Shown piece after piece: positions 1-9,402 of a DNA stretch of 64,000 nucleotides. How positions within the stretch are numbered: the first letter of the stretch is position 1; every line of letters begins with the position of its first letter. The stretch spans positions 3,416,501 through 3,480,500 of the forward strand of contig NZ_CP061091.1 of assembly GCF_017654485.1 (NCBI RefSeq). Reading direction: 5' to 3'. Source of the DNA: Roseomonas marmotae. GTDB taxonomy: Bacteria; Pseudomonadota; Alphaproteobacteria; Acetobacterales; Acetobacteraceae. A program made the position numbers and the translations under genes. A model generated the notes under the pieces. It worked only from the letters and a program-made list of their open reading frames with translations, did not search any database and was not told where the DNA came from.

Positions 1-483
1 GAGTTCTTCGATGCCGGCGACTATCCGCTGCGCATCACCGACGCGATGATGGACCGGCTGATCGACATCTATCGCGAGGTGAGGCCCTCCTTCGTGCTGA
101 CCCATGCGGTGGCCGATCCCTATAACGTGGACCACCCGGAAGCCTCGCGCATCGCGCAGGAAGCGCGGATCGTCGCCCAGGCCGCCGGCCACAAGCCCGG
201 CCCCGGCGGCGTCACCTATTCCGCCCCGCAGGTCTTCCAGTTCGAGCCACACCAGCCCGAGCAGTGCAACTTCAAGCCCAACCGCATCCTCAACATCACC
301 GAGGTCTGGGAGACGAAGTGGAAGGCCTTCGAGCAGCTCCCCGCCCAGAAGCACCTCTGGCACTATTATGAGCGCGTGGCGCTGAACCGGGGCATGCAGG
401 GCGGCCGCAATTCCGGCAAGCCGATGACCTATGGCGAAGCCTATCAGACCATCTTCCCGGATGCGGTGGAGGTGCTGGCGTGA
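1..483 (+). CDS. PIG-L/LmbE family protein, probable 4-oxalomesaconate hydratase GalB (5' end missing)
   Basis: The reading frame is open from the first base and ends at a TGA at 481-483, so only the last 160 codons are present; the N-terminal zinc-binding motif of the family lies outside the window. The remaining part carries [11 protein letters not shown], the downstream histidine region of PIG-L deacetylase-fold proteins. GalB of gallate degradation has this fold and hydrates 4-oxalomesaconate to 4-carboxy-4-hydroxy-2-oxoadipate. The stop overlaps the start of a LigK/GalC-type aldolase that would consume this product, which supports the GalB reading over a sugar deacetylase. The assignment rests mainly on the neighbour. 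Confidence 0.72.
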   Translation, partial: EFFDAGDYPLRITDAMMDRLIDIYREVRPSFVLTHAVADPYNVDHPEASRIAQEARIVAQAAGHKPGPGGVTYSAPQVFQFEPHQPEQCNFKPNRILNITEVWETKWKAFEQLPAQKHLWHYYERVALNRGMQGGRNSGKPMTYGEAYQTIFPDAVEVLA

Positions 484-1172
484 ATCCCGTCGTCGTCACC
501 CACAACCCGCGCGCCGATCTGGCGCTGATCGACCGTTTCGCGGGTCTTGGCGTCTCCACCACGCATGAGGCCTCGGGCCGCGCGCCCAACCTCATGAAGC
601 CTTATATGCGCCCGGCCTGGCCGGGCACCTCGGTGGCCGGCAGCGTCGTGACCGTGCTGGCGCAGCCGGGCGACAACTGGATGATCCATGTCGCCGTCGA
701 ACAGTGCCGGGAAGGCGATATCCTCGTGGTCGCCTGCACCACCGACAATACGGACGGCATGTTCGGCGACCTGCTGGCCACGTCGCTGCAGGCGCGCGGC
801 GTGCGCGGGCTGGTGATCGATGCCGGCGTGCGCGATGTCGCCTCCCTGCGGGAGATGGGCTTCCCGGTCTGGTCGCGCGCCATCTCGGCCCGTGGCACGG
901 TCAAGGCCACCCTGGGCTCGGTGAACATCCCCGTCGTCTGCGCGGGCGTCTCGGTCCGTCCTGGCGATGTGGTGGTGGCGGATGACGATGGCGTGGTGGT
1001 GGTGCCCGCCGCCGATATCGCCACCACCCTCGCCGCCGCCGAGAAACGCCAGGCCAATGAGGCCGGGAAGCGTGCCAAGCTGGCGGCCGGCGTGCTGGGG
1101 CTTGACCTCTATGACATGCGGCCGGCGCTGGAGAAGGCGGGGCTGCGCTACGTCGAGCGGCTGGAGAGCTGA
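480..1172 (+). CDS. ligK: 4-carboxy-4-hydroxy-2-oxoadipate aldolase / oxaloacetate decarboxylase (LigK/GalC type)
   Basis: A 230-residue RraA-fold protein. This class of metal-dependent aldolase cleaves 4-carboxy-4-hydroxy-2-oxoadipate to pyruvate and oxaloacetate, the last step of protocatechuate 4,5-cleavage and gallate catabolism, and also decarboxylates oxaloacetate. Seen in the sequence are an early STTHEASGR segment, GDILVVACT, the [10 protein letters not shown] motif with the conserved Arg-Asp pair near residue 120, and a C-terminal [13 protein letters not shown]. The start is GTG, overlapping the previous stop by four bases (GTGA), so the genes are translationally coupled. RraA itself is shorter and not found in this setting. 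The gene could equally be called galC. Confidence 0.87.
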   Translation: MNPVVVTHNPRADLALIDRFAGLGVSTTHEASGRAPNLMKPYMRPAWPGTSVAGSVVTVLAQPGDNWMIHVAVEQCREGDILVVACTTDNTDGMFGDLLATSLQARGVRGLVIDAGVRDVASLREMGFPVWSRAISARGTVKATLGSVNIPVVCAGVSVRPGDVVVADDDGVVVVPAADIATTLAAAEKRQANEAGKRAKLAAGVLGLDLYDMRPALEKAGLRYVERLES

Positions 1173-1224
1173 CTGCCACCGGGGGACCGCGCCGCGGCCC
1201 CCGCCAAGGGAAGGAAACACCAAG

Positions 1225-2235
1225 GTGAAAAGCCAGATCCCGTTATCCCGGCGCCGGAGCCTGTTACAGGCTGCCGCCGCCGCGCTGTTGCCGGCGCCGT
1301 TCCTGGGCCGGACCGCGCGCGCCGCCTCAGCCTGGCCGAAGGACCGGCCGGTGCGGGTCATTGTGCCCTTCACGCCCGGCGGCTCCACGGACATCCTGGC
1401 CCGTGCCATCTCCCAGCGCCTGACGGAGGAACTGGGCCAGACCTTTGTCGTGGAGAACCGCGGCGGCGCCGGCGGCACGGTGGGCAGCGAGCTGGTCGCC
1501 CGCGCCCCGGCCGACGGCTATACGCTGATGATGGGGCATATCGGCACCCTGGCCGTGAATCCCTCGCTCTATTCCAATCTGACCTTCGATACCGTCACCT
1601 CCTTCCAGCCCATCGTGCTGGTGGCCACGGTACCGAATATCCTGGTGGTCAATCCGAAGGTCGCCGAGGTCAAGGACGTGGCCTCGCTGATCCGGCTGGC
1701 CAAGGAGAAGCCGGGAAGCCTGACCTATGGCTCCGGCGGCAATGGCAGTGCCGCGCATATCGCCATGGTCGCCTTCAACACCGCCGCCGGCATCGAGATG
1801 ACCCATGTGCCCTACAAGGGCACCGGCCCCATGATGAACGACCTGATCTCCGGGCAGATCAACCTGACCATGACCGGCGGCCCGCCGATCCTGCCGCCGG
1901 TCCGGGCCGGGCAGGTACGCGCGCTCGGCGTCTCCAGCCTGCAGCGGCTGACCAGCGCGCCGGAGATCCCGACCATCGCCGAGGCCGGCCTGCCCGGCTT
2001 TGACGCGGTGCAGTGGTATGGTGTGGTCGGCCCGGCGGGCATGCCGCGCGACATCGTGGAGCAGCTCAACACCACCAGCATCCGCATCCTTCAGGAGCCC
2101 GCCCTCAAGGCCAGGCTGGAAGCGGAAGGCGCCCTCTTCTCCCCCGGCACGCCCGAGGACTTCGCCAGGCTCATCGCCAGCGAGCGGACCCGATGGGGTG
2201 ACCTGATCCGCAAGGCCAACGTCCAGGCGGACTGA
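1225..2235 (+). CDS. Bug/TctC family periplasmic substrate-binding protein
   Basis: A 336-residue tripartite tricarboxylate transporter receptor. The start is GTG at 1225, behind AAGGGAAGG, because the longer upstream frame runs out of phase through ligK. An N-terminal twin-arginine-like signal (RRRSLLQ, then an Ala-rich stretch) is followed by the family hallmark VRVIVPFTPGGSTDILAR and later YGSGGNGSAAHIA. Such receptors bind carboxylates or aromatic acids in the periplasm. No TctA or TctB membrane gene is nearby, as is common where Bug genes have multiplied. Its place after galB-ligK suggests an aromatic acid or a ring-cleavage product as ligand, which is inference. Confidence 0.88.
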   Translation: MKSQIPLSRRRSLLQAAAAALLPAPFLGRTARAASAWPKDRPVRVIVPFTPGGSTDILARAISQRLTEELGQTFVVENRGGAGGTVGSELVARAPADGYTLMMGHIGTLAVNPSLYSNLTFDTVTSFQPIVLVATVPNILVVNPKVAEVKDVASLIRLAKEKPGSLTYGSGGNGSAAHIAMVAFNTAAGIEMTHVPYKGTGPMMNDLISGQINLTMTGGPPILPPVRAGQVRALGVSSLQRLTSAPEIPTIAEAGLPGFDAVQWYGVVGPAGMPRDIVEQLNTTSIRILQEPALKARLEAEGALFSPGTPEDFARLIASERTRWGDLIRKANVQAD

Positions 2236-2419
2236 CCCGCCCCGCCATGTGATGGGCGCGTGCGCCCCCCATCCGGCGAAGCCCAGTGCCCTGGCCGGAT
2301 GGCGCCCTCCGGCAAGGGCCGTTCATTGTGAAGTCAGAACGCTTGCTGCCAGGCACGAGCCAGGACGAGACTGCGATGGGGACGGAGATCCCTCTCGAAG
2401 CTCATCAGGGACGAACGTG

Positions 2420-3598
2420 ATGCAGAAAGCAGCCTTCCTGGCCGGGACGGCGCTGGCGCTGGCCCTTGCCGCGCAGGCCTCGGCCGAGATCGCCGTCTCC
2501 GGCAACGACAACAAGCGGGCGCTGGTCAATGGCGTGAACACCGTGGTCCGCGACCCGAAGCCCGATACCCTGGCGGTGATCGACTTCGCCAATGGCGAGC
2601 CCCGGCTGGTGGGAGAGGTCCAGGCGCCGCATTCCGTGGTCGGCCCGCCGAATTCGATCGCCGTGACACCCGATGAGAGCCTGGCGCTGGCGACCTCGGC
2701 CGAGAAGATCGACCCCTCGGACCCCAGCAAGACGGTGCCGGACAACCGGGTTTCCGTGATCGACCTGAAGGCATCGCCGCCGCGCGTGCTGGACACGCTG
2801 GAGGTCGGCGCGGGCCCGTCCGGCATCGCCCTCAACCCGGCCGGCACCATGGCGCTGGTGGCCAACCGCAATGGCGGCACCGTCTCGGTCCTGCGCCTTG
2901 CCGGCAACCGGGTCACGCCCGCCGGCACCGTGCCGATCGGCGCGGCCACGACCGGGGTTTCCGGCATCGCCTTCACGCCTGATGGCCGGCATGCCCTGGT
3001 GACACGCGACAATGACAGCATCGTCTCCGTGCTTCGGGTCGAGGGCGACACGGTGACCAAGCTGGACCGTGACATCACGGCCGGCGTCCGGCCCTACTCG
3101 GTCTCCGTCTCCCCAGCCGGCTGGGCGGTGGTCGGCAATGTCGGGCGCAGCGCCAACAACACCGCCGACATGGACACGGTCAGCCTGGTGGACGTGTCGC
3201 GCGAGCCCTTCCGCACCACCGACACCATCGCGGTCGGCCCGACGCCGGAAGGGGTGATGGCCAGCCCCGACGGGGTCCATGCCGTGACGGTGATCCACAA
3301 CGGCTCCAGCCGGGCGCCGTCGGACCCGCTGCGTGCCCCAGCCATGGTGAAGCTACTGAAGGTGGAGGGCGGCCGCCTGCGCGTGGTGGCCGAGGCGCCC
3401 GCGGGCGACTGGGTGCAGGGCATGGCCTTCTCCCGGGATGGCCGCACGCTGCTGATCGGCAATATGGCGGACCGGCAGATCGGCATCTACCGCGTCGATG
3501 GCGACACGCTCCAGCCCATCGGCCGGAGCCTGCCGGTGAATGGCGGCCCCGCCGCGCTCGGCACCGCGCCCATCACGGCCGCGCCCCAACAGCGCTAG
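2420..3598 (+). CDS. Secreted YVTN-type beta-propeller protein
   Basis: A 392-residue protein with a clear Sec signal peptide (MQKAAFLAGTALALALAAQASA). The mature part has repeats of about 45-50 residues of the form PSGIALNPAGTMALVANRNGG and GIAFTPDGRHALVTRDND, typical of seven-bladed YVTN/lactonase-like propellers. ATG 2420 is chosen because the signal peptide starts there; the frame upstream has no secretory character. No catalytic residues can be named. Such proteins act in the periplasm or outside the cell, as binding proteins or occasionally lactonases. A 184-base gap separates it from the Bug gene, so it may have its own promoter. The function is unknown. Confidence 0.8.
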   Translation: MQKAAFLAGTALALALAAQASAEIAVSGNDNKRALVNGVNTVVRDPKPDTLAVIDFANGEPRLVGEVQAPHSVVGPPNSIAVTPDESLALATSAEKIDPSDPSKTVPDNRVSVIDLKASPPRVLDTLEVGAGPSGIALNPAGTMALVANRNGGTVSVLRLAGNRVTPAGTVPIGAATTGVSGIAFTPDGRHALVTRDNDSIVSVLRVEGDTVTKLDRDITAGVRPYSVSVSPAGWAVVGNVGRSANNTADMDTVSLVDVSREPFRTTDTIAVGPTPEGVMASPDGVHAVTVIHNGSSRAPSDPLRAPAMVKLLKVEGGRLRVVAEAPAGDWVQGMAFSRDGRTLLIGNMADRQIGIYRVDGDTLQPIGRSLPVNGGPAALGTAPITAAPQQR

Positions 3599-3809
3599 AC
3601 CAGGAGCGGGCGGGGCGGGAAGCCTTCGCGGGCCCCGCCCCTGCCGCCCGCTTGCCCCCTGCCGCGCAGGGCACCGTTCTCCCCGGGCGGATATCCATGG
3701 CCCGGGAAACGGGGCGGCGCCACCTGGGCAATTCGCCACGCATGCGGCACAATTACCGCGAAGGCCCGGGCGCATACGGAACCGGGCGGCGAAAGGGCGG
3801 AAACCGAAG

Positions 3810-5030
3810 TTGAGATTGCCTTTGTGGGTCAGCGCCCTGGTCGCGACCCTGATTGTCCAGACCGTCAGCTCCTTCGCCAGCCTTGCCATCCCACTGCTAG
3901 GTCCGCCGCTGATGGACCGCGCCGGCCTGCCGCCCGAGGGCATCGGCCTCGTCTCCGCCATGGCATCGGCCGGTATCTGCTGGTGCCTGGCCTGCGGCGG
4001 CCCGATGCTCGCCCATCATGGGCCGATCCGCACATTGCAGATCGGCCTGGCCTTGATGGCGCTCGGCCTCCTCCTGCTGTCACAGCCGCTGGGGCTGATA
4101 GGCCTGCTCGGCGCCCTGGCGATCGGCTTCGGGTCAGGCCCCAATACGCCGGCGGGCAGCCAGATCCTGATCCGTGCGGCCCCTCCCCGCCACCGCACGC
4201 TGATCTTTTCGATCAAGCAGGCGGGCGTTCCCCTGGGTGGCGCCCTGGCGGGGCTGGTGCTGGCGCCGCTGGTGCTGGCGAAGGGCCTGTCTGTCGCGCT
4301 CGGGGTCGTCATTGCGCTGACGGTGCTCAGCATCCTGGTGGTGCAGCCCTTCCGCCGCCGGCTGGATGGCGAGAGGAAGGGGGGCCAGCCCGGCTGGGCA
4401 GGCGCGCTGCTGTCCCCGGCGGCGCTGGCGCGCTCGGTCAGCACCCTGCGTGCGCATCCCTCCCTGCCCCTGCTGACCGCCCTCGGCATCTCCTTCTCGA
4501 TCATGCAGGCCTGCCTGATGGCCTTTACCGCCACCTATGCGGTCACCCGCCATGGCGCCTCCCTGGCCGAGGCCGGGCGGATCGTGGCGCTGATGCAGGG
4601 TGCCAGCATGTTCGGGCGCATCTTCCTGGGCTGGGTCGCCGACCGCATGGGCCGCGCCCTGCCGCATCTGGCCTTGCAGGCCGTCGCCTCGGCCATGGCG
4701 GTGACGCTGCTGGTCATGACCGGCGACCATGGCCGATGGGCGCTTTATGGCTGCGCGGCGCTGGTGGGCTTCACCGCCATCGGCTGGAACGGCGTGCATA
4801 TCGCGGAACTGGCGCGTGTCGCGCCGCTGCACCTGGTCAGCGACGTGACCTCCGCCGCCAGCCTCTTCGGCTTCGTCGGATCGGTCTCCGGGCCACTGGC
4901 CTTCACCCTGCTGGTAAGCTGGAGTGGCAGCTACGACCTGGCCTTCCTCCTCATGGCGGCCCAGCTGGCGTGTGTCGGGCTGGCGAGCATGGCCTTCCTG
5001 CACCGCAGGTCATGGAGACGCACTTCCTGA
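3810..5030 (+). CDS. MFS transporter
   Basis: A 406-residue integral membrane protein with about 12 hydrophobic segments in two halves around a charged loop (RRRLDGERKGG). It carries a GWVADRMGR-type loop motif in the second half, as in major facilitator carriers. The chosen start is TTG at 3810, nine bases after AAAGGGCGG, because the first membrane segment (VSALVATLIVQ) begins directly after it and the frame upstream is Arg/Pro-rich non-coding type. No ATG or GTG suits. The substrate cannot be told. About 210 bases separate it from the propeller gene, and it converges with the oxidoreductase at 5052. Confidence 0.85.
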   Translation: MRLPLWVSALVATLIVQTVSSFASLAIPLLGPPLMDRAGLPPEGIGLVSAMASAGICWCLACGGPMLAHHGPIRTLQIGLALMALGLLLLSQPLGLIGLLGALAIGFGSGPNTPAGSQILIRAAPPRHRTLIFSIKQAGVPLGGALAGLVLAPLVLAKGLSVALGVVIALTVLSILVVQPFRRRLDGERKGGQPGWAGALLSPAALARSVSTLRAHPSLPLLTALGISFSIMQACLMAFTATYAVTRHGASLAEAGRIVALMQGASMFGRIFLGWVADRMGRALPHLALQAVASAMAVTLLVMTGDHGRWALYGCAALVGFTAIGWNGVHIAELARVAPLHLVSDVTSAASLFGFVGSVSGPLAFTLLVSWSGSYDLAFLLMAAQLACVGLASMAFLHRRSWRRTS

Positions 5031-5051
5031 CGATCCCGCTGATGGGGCCCG

Positions 5052-6041
5052 CTAAGGCGTCAGGTACAGCTTGCCCTTCACGCCGCGCCCTTCGATGTCG
5101 CGATGGGCATCGCTGGCCTGGCCGAGATCATAGGCCGTGCCTTCGGGGATACGGAGCCAGCCCGCGCGGATGGCCTCCACGACAACCGCCGCGCGCCGCT
5201 GGAGCTCGGCGGGGTCCGCCACGTAGCTGAACACCGACCCACCCGCGACACGGATGCAAGGATTGATCAGCTCCAACGGGTTGACGATGGAGGGCGGACC
5301 CGATGCCGAGCCGAATGACACGGCCGTCCCACCCTTTGCCAGCCCTTTCAACGTCGCGGCCAGCGTCGCCGCGCCGATCGAATCGAATGCCAGGTCCACC
5401 CCCCGGCCATCCGTCAGCACCCGCAACTCGTCGAGAAAGTCATAGTCACGGCCGTAGTTGATGACGGCGTCGGCTCCGGCGGCGCGCGCCACCGCCGCCT
5501 TGGCTTTGCTGGAGGTGGTGCCGACCACCCAGGCCCCCAGGTGCTTCAGCCATTGCACCAGGAGTTGCCCGACCCCGCCTGCCGCCGCATGAACCAGGAC
5601 GCGGTCGCCGGGCCGCACGTCCCGATACTCGCTGACCAGATACTGGGCCGTCATGGCCTGGAAGAGCAGCGCCTGAGAGACTGTGAAGGCATCGGGCACC
5701 GGGATGGCCTGCTCGACCGGGATCAGCAGCTGGCTCGCGTAGGATCCGCGCAGATTGATCCACGCCACCCGCTGCCCGACCGATACGGCACTGGCGTTAC
5801 CGGTCCCTTTGCCGATCCCGCGCACCCGCCCGACGCCCTCCATGCCCGGCGTAAAGGGCAGCGGGAGCTTGCCGAGACCCTGGCGGTGCATGACGTCGAG
5901 GTAGTTCACTCCCGCGGCCTCTACATCGACCAGCAGCTCTCCCGTCCCCGGTTCCAGAGCCTCGTCGGCCGGCTCGACCGTCAGTTGCTCCGGCCCGCCG
6001 AACGCCCTGACCATCGAGCGCCGCATCGCCGCCTTTTCCAT
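5052..6041 (-). CDS. Quinone oxidoreductase-like medium-chain dehydrogenase
   Basis: A 329-residue zinc-independent MDR protein of the NADPH:quinone reductase (QOR) type. Visible are the N-terminal VEAAGVNYLDVMHRQG segment, PFTPGMEGVGRV, and the nucleotide-binding motif VHAAAGGVGQLLVQWLK near residue 145. The structural-zinc cysteines of true alcohol dehydrogenases are absent. A start six codons further upstream (6059) is open, but the ATG at 6041 has AGGGAAG six bases before it and fits family length better. It is transcribed toward the MFS gene. The protein reduces quinones or enones with NADPH; its physiological substrate is unknown. Confidence 0.86.
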   Translation of the reverse strand: MEKAAMRRSMVRAFGGPEQLTVEPADEALEPGTGELLVDVEAAGVNYLDVMHRQGLGKLPLPFTPGMEGVGRVRGIGKGTGNASAVSVGQRVAWINLRGSYASQLLIPVEQAIPVPDAFTVSQALLFQAMTAQYLVSEYRDVRPGDRVLVHAAAGGVGQLLVQWLKHLGAWVVGTTSSKAKAAVARAAGADAVINYGRDYDFLDELRVLTDGRGVDLAFDSIGAATLAATLKGLAKGGTAVSFGSASGPPSIVNPLELINPCIRVAGGSVFSYVADPAELQRRAAVVVEAIRAGWLRIPEGTAYDLGQASDAHRDIEGRGVKGKLYLTP

Positions 6042-6059
6042 GTCCGACTTCCCTGTCAT

Positions 6060-6767
6060 CCCGGCATTGACGGCCAGCCGAAGGCCTTGCTGATCGTGTT
6101 AGGGCAAATATCGGAGCGAGCCATGATTTGGCTTCACACCGCGAGGCAAGCATCATCCACGCGGCGGCTGGCCACCTGCCACCGGCGTGAAGCAGACCTT
6201 CCCCGCCCATACCCGGCACGATGCCTCAACCGGCTTTCCGCCGAGACACGGCCTGGAGCCAGCTGGAGTTCGCCTGACGCAGGCAGGCACTACCGATCAT
6301 CATCTGGTTCGGGACAGCCTGACCGGTCCTCCCACCATAACTCACAAGACAGCCGGACCAGCGCTTCCAGAGATCCTCTTCTTTCTCCAAGGGAGTTTTG
6401 AATCTTGAGCCTGACGGTAATCCTGTCAGCAGAATGCGCCACGCAATCCATGTAACGCCGTGACCCACGCCAACCAGAGGATATCATCAAGCCTGACGGT
6501 ATCGCGCAGACAAGTCATCCCGCACTCCCGGGAAACAATCAAGCCGATCAACTCCAGTCATATCCAGTAAAATCCCGGAACCTTGTTCATCACCATTCAG
6601 CCTCCCGCCTTCAGACTGGGATCGGCATTGACGGAACCTCGCGCAGGTCTCGCGACTTCGTTTATCGCGCATCCCTTGGGAAGAGCGCTAGTCGTGAGCA
6701 TCGGCGTTCGGGAATACGGTCTCCGGCGGCCCCGAGGATCGATCCTCACCTGAAGGAGTAGACCACC
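6060..6767. other. Gene-poor stretch, no supportable gene
   Basis: About 700 bases between the divergently transcribed quinone reductase and the alcohol dehydrogenase. Short ORFs of 60-80 codons exist on both strands, but none has family resemblance, a good ribosome-binding site or the codon pattern of the neighbours. Base composition from about 6300 to 6600 is clearly less G+C-rich than the rest. A 12-base direct repeat, AGCCTGACGGTA, occurs at 6408-6419 and 6490-6501. The stretch may hold two promoters and old degraded sequence. Confidence 0.5.
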
Positions 6768-7805
6768 ATGCGTGCCACCGTCATGCATGCGGCGGGCGAC
6801 GTCCGCATCGAGAACCTCCCCGATGCCAGCCTCAGGGACCCGACCGACGCACTCGTCCGCGTCATGCGCGCCTGCATCTGCGGCAGCGACCTGTGGCCTT
6901 ACAATCTGAAGGAACCTGGCGGCCCGCCGCAACGCATGGGGCATGAGGCCATCGGCATCGTCGAGGCTGTGGGCTCCGACGTCGCCACCCTGAAGGCCGG
7001 TGACGTGGTCGTGATGCCCTTCACTTCTTCCGACGGAACCTGCGTGTTCTGCCATGAGGGCCTGAACACCGCCTGCGTCCATGTCCGCTTCTTCGGCAAT
7101 GGCGGCGACATGGAAGGAGCGCAGGCGGAGGCGCTGCGCGTGCCTCAGGCCGACGGGACATTGTTCCCCCTGCGCGTCGGCGCTGACGAGGCGCTGATGC
7201 CCTCGCTGCTCACGCTCTCGGACGTGATGGCGACGGGCCACCATGCGGCGGTGGTAGCCAAGGCCGGCCCGGGCCGGATCGCGGCGGTCATCGGGGATGG
7301 TGCCGTGGGCCTTTGCGGCGTCATCGCGGCAAAGCGGCTCGGGGCCGAGCGTATCATCATCCTCGGCCATCACGCGGACCGGATCGCGCTCGCGAAGAAG
7401 TTCGGCGCGACCGATGTGGTGAGCGAGCGCGGCGACGAGGCCGTGGCGCGCGTGATGGAGCTGAGCGGAGGCTTCGGGGCGCATTCAGTCCTCGAATGCG
7501 TGGGCACCGAGCAGGCCATGACCACATCCGTCGGTATCGCGCGCCCGGGCGGCTCCATCGGCCGCGTGGGCGTGCCGCATTACGAGGCGATCCCTTCCTC
7601 GCTCCCTGCCTTCTTCAAGAACGTCAGCGTGGGCGGCGGCCCCGCTCCGGTCCGAGCCTATATCGCCGACCTGCTGCCGGATGTGCTCGACGGACGTATC
7701 GAGCCTGGCCAGGTCTTTGATCAGATCATGGGGCTGGAGGAAGTGCCCAACGGCTACAGGGCGATGAACGAGCGCAGGTCGATCAAGGTGATGGTGAAGC
7801 CCTGA
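6768..7805 (+). CDS. Zinc-dependent alcohol dehydrogenase family protein
   Basis: A 345-residue MDR-family enzyme with the zinc-site signature CICGSDLWPY near residue 38, GHEAIGIVEAVG near 65, and a cysteine pair in DGTCVFCHEGLNTAC corresponding to a reduced structural-zinc loop. The NAD(P) motif is VIGDGAVGLCGVIAAK near residue 175. Start ATG has GAAGGAG at a good distance. Close relatives are annotated as alcohol or threonine-type dehydrogenases, and no substrate can be fixed. The gene stands alone, with the gene-poor stretch upstream and a convergent regulator downstream. Confidence 0.86.
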   Translation: MRATVMHAAGDVRIENLPDASLRDPTDALVRVMRACICGSDLWPYNLKEPGGPPQRMGHEAIGIVEAVGSDVATLKAGDVVVMPFTSSDGTCVFCHEGLNTACVHVRFFGNGGDMEGAQAEALRVPQADGTLFPLRVGADEALMPSLLTLSDVMATGHHAAVVAKAGPGRIAAVIGDGAVGLCGVIAAKRLGAERIIILGHHADRIALAKKFGATDVVSERGDEAVARVMELSGGFGAHSVLECVGTEQAMTTSVGIARPGGSIGRVGVPHYEAIPSSLPAFFKNVSVGGGPAPVRAYIADLLPDVLDGRIEPGQVFDQIMGLEEVPNGYRAMNERRSIKVMVKP

Positions 7806-7853
7806 CCGCTCCGGGACCGGACCGCCGGGCCCCTCGGGAAGTCCGGCGGCGAC

Positions 7854-9266
7854 TCAGGGCTGGAGTTCGTCCTTCCGGCGACCGGAGAAGGCCCAGGGCG
7901 CCATGCGCTCTTCATGCGGGTCCAGGCTCAGCCGGTGCTCGAGAGGCGGGAAGGCACGGCTGCGGCAATCGGCGCGCTCGCAGAGGCGGCAGGACAGGCC
8001 GATACCGACGCGGCATGTCCCCAGGTCCATTCCATCCGCGTAGACCACTTCCCCCGCATGCGAGATGTCGCAGCCGAGCGTGACCACATGCGTAGGCACC
8101 GGCTCCCCCCAGCGGGTCACGGGACCGGCGATCATGCGGGCGAAGCAGAGGAAGCTGGCGCCATCGGGGAGTTCCGCGATCTGCACCTGCAATCTTTCCG
8201 GGCTCGCGAAGGTGATATGCGGCAGCCAGCGCGGGCAGGAACCACCGAATCGCGCGAAGGGAAAGCCGGCGGCTGAGAAGCGCTTGTCCACATTCCCCGC
8301 CGTGTCCGTGCGGAGGAAAAAGAAGGGCACGCCGCGTTCGCCGTCCCGTTGCATCGTGCAAAGGCGGTGGGTCACCTGCTCGAAGCCCTGGCCGAAGCGG
8401 GCGCAGAGGCGGTCGAGGTCATGGCGGAGTTCCCGCGCGGCGGCCAGGAAGGGCGCATAGGGCATCAGCAGCGCCGCGGCGCCATAGTTCAGCAAGCCGA
8501 TGCGGATCAATGCGGCCGCCTCAGCCGATGACGGGGCGGCGGGGGCCAACACCTCCTCCACGACGCCGCGCGCTTCCAGCAGCATGAGCTGGAAGGCCAT
8601 CTGAAAGCCTCGGCTGCCTCGCGGCAGGGATTCGGACAGTTCGAGCAGGCGCGCCGCAGGGTCGAAGCGCCGCAGGCTGCCCTCCAGTGCGCCGACACGT
8701 ACCACCAGGCCATGCCGCTGCCGCAGCCGTTGCGCGATGGCGTGGTTCAGTTCCGCCGGCGTGGCGGCCATTTCGGCGCCGATCTGCTCTGCCACGGTTT
8801 CCAGTGCCGGGAAATGATTGGCGCGGTCCTGGAAGAAGTCGCGCGCTTCCTCGGCCGGCAATTGCAGGCGGCGGCCGCTCGGCAGGGCCAGACCGCTGGC
8901 ATCCTCGCGCGCCACACGCCAGGCACGGTAGAGCGCCAGAACCGCCCGGGACGCATTGGGCGCGCTGCCGGCCATGGCCTGCAACTCGGCCTCCGGCACC
9001 GCTTCAAGCCCCAGCATCGGATCGGTCATCACTTCCCGCAGGCCGGCTTCGAGTTGCCGTTCGGACTGGCCGGAAAGAGTCGCGAGCTCGACCTGCAGGA
9101 TCGCCGCCAGCTTCAGTAGAAGGGAGGCAGTAACGCCGCGTTGGTCGGCCTCGATCAGGTTCAGGTAGCTGCCGGAAATCCCAAGGCGCTGCGCCAGCGC
9201 CTGCTGGGTCAGCCCTTTGTCCTGCCGCAGCCGGCGGATCGTGCGGCCGATCAGTGGGCGGGACAT
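7854..9266 (-). CDS. Short-chain fatty acyl-CoA-type transcriptional regulator (ScfR/RamB/MccR family)
   Basis: A 470-residue protein: an N-terminal XRE helix-turn-helix (residues about 8-63, LTQQALAQRLGISGSYLNLIE), a middle IrrE/ImmA-like domain, and a C-terminal DUF2083 part with clustered cysteines (CRLCERADCRSRAF). The HExxH zinc motif of active IrrE peptidases is replaced (FQMAFQ), as usual for this regulator family. Members sense acetyl- or propionyl-CoA status and control glyoxylate-shunt or methylcitrate genes; RamB of Corynebacterium represses aceA. Here the gene is divergent from isocitrate lyase across 136 bases, so it is very likely the local aceA regulator and perhaps autoregulated. 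Confidence 0.88.
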   Translation of the reverse strand: MSRPLIGRTIRRLRQDKGLTQQALAQRLGISGSYLNLIEADQRGVTASLLLKLAAILQVELATLSGQSERQLEAGLREVMTDPMLGLEAVPEAELQAMAGSAPNASRAVLALYRAWRVAREDASGLALPSGRRLQLPAEEARDFFQDRANHFPALETVAEQIGAEMAATPAELNHAIAQRLRQRHGLVVRVGALEGSLRRFDPAARLLELSESLPRGSRGFQMAFQLMLLEARGVVEEVLAPAAPSSAEAAALIRIGLLNYGAAALLMPYAPFLAAARELRHDLDRLCARFGQGFEQVTHRLCTMQRDGERGVPFFFLRTDTAGNVDKRFSAAGFPFARFGGSCPRWLPHITFASPERLQVQIAELPDGASFLCFARMIAGPVTRWGEPVPTHVVTLGCDISHAGEVVYADGMDLGTCRVGIGLSCRLCERADCRSRAFPPLEHRLSLDPHEERMAPWAFSGRRKDELQP

Positions 9267-9310
9267 TTACAGGCTTTACACATTGAAGGTCTCCGCAGTC
9301 AAAGACCGCA

Positions 9311-9323
9311 CAACTTTGCAATG
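9311..9323. promoter_or_regulatory. Candidate ScfR/RamB-type operator in the regulator-aceA intergenic region
   Basis: CAACTTTGCAATG lies between the divergent starts at 9266 and 9403. The core CTTTGCAA resembles the TTTGCAA-centred box recognised by RamB-type regulators. A second TGCAATGTGA occurs further right, near 9357. The position suits control of both genes. This is a motif match by eye, not a binding result. Confidence 0.45.
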
Positions 9324-9402
9324 ACTTAGAGAGAATGATCCGTGCAGGACGCGGGTGCAATGTGAATATTTGACTCGTGAAAACAACCACAGGAGAACGC
9401 CC

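Noticed and set aside
480..1172. RraA ribonuclease-activity regulator
   Set aside because: Longer than RraA and coupled to a GalB-like gene, so the aldolase reading of the shared fold is preferred.
6226..6468. 80-codon minus-strand ORF in the gene-poor stretch
   Set aside because: No ribosome-binding site, no recognisable family and overlapping equally long frames on both strands.
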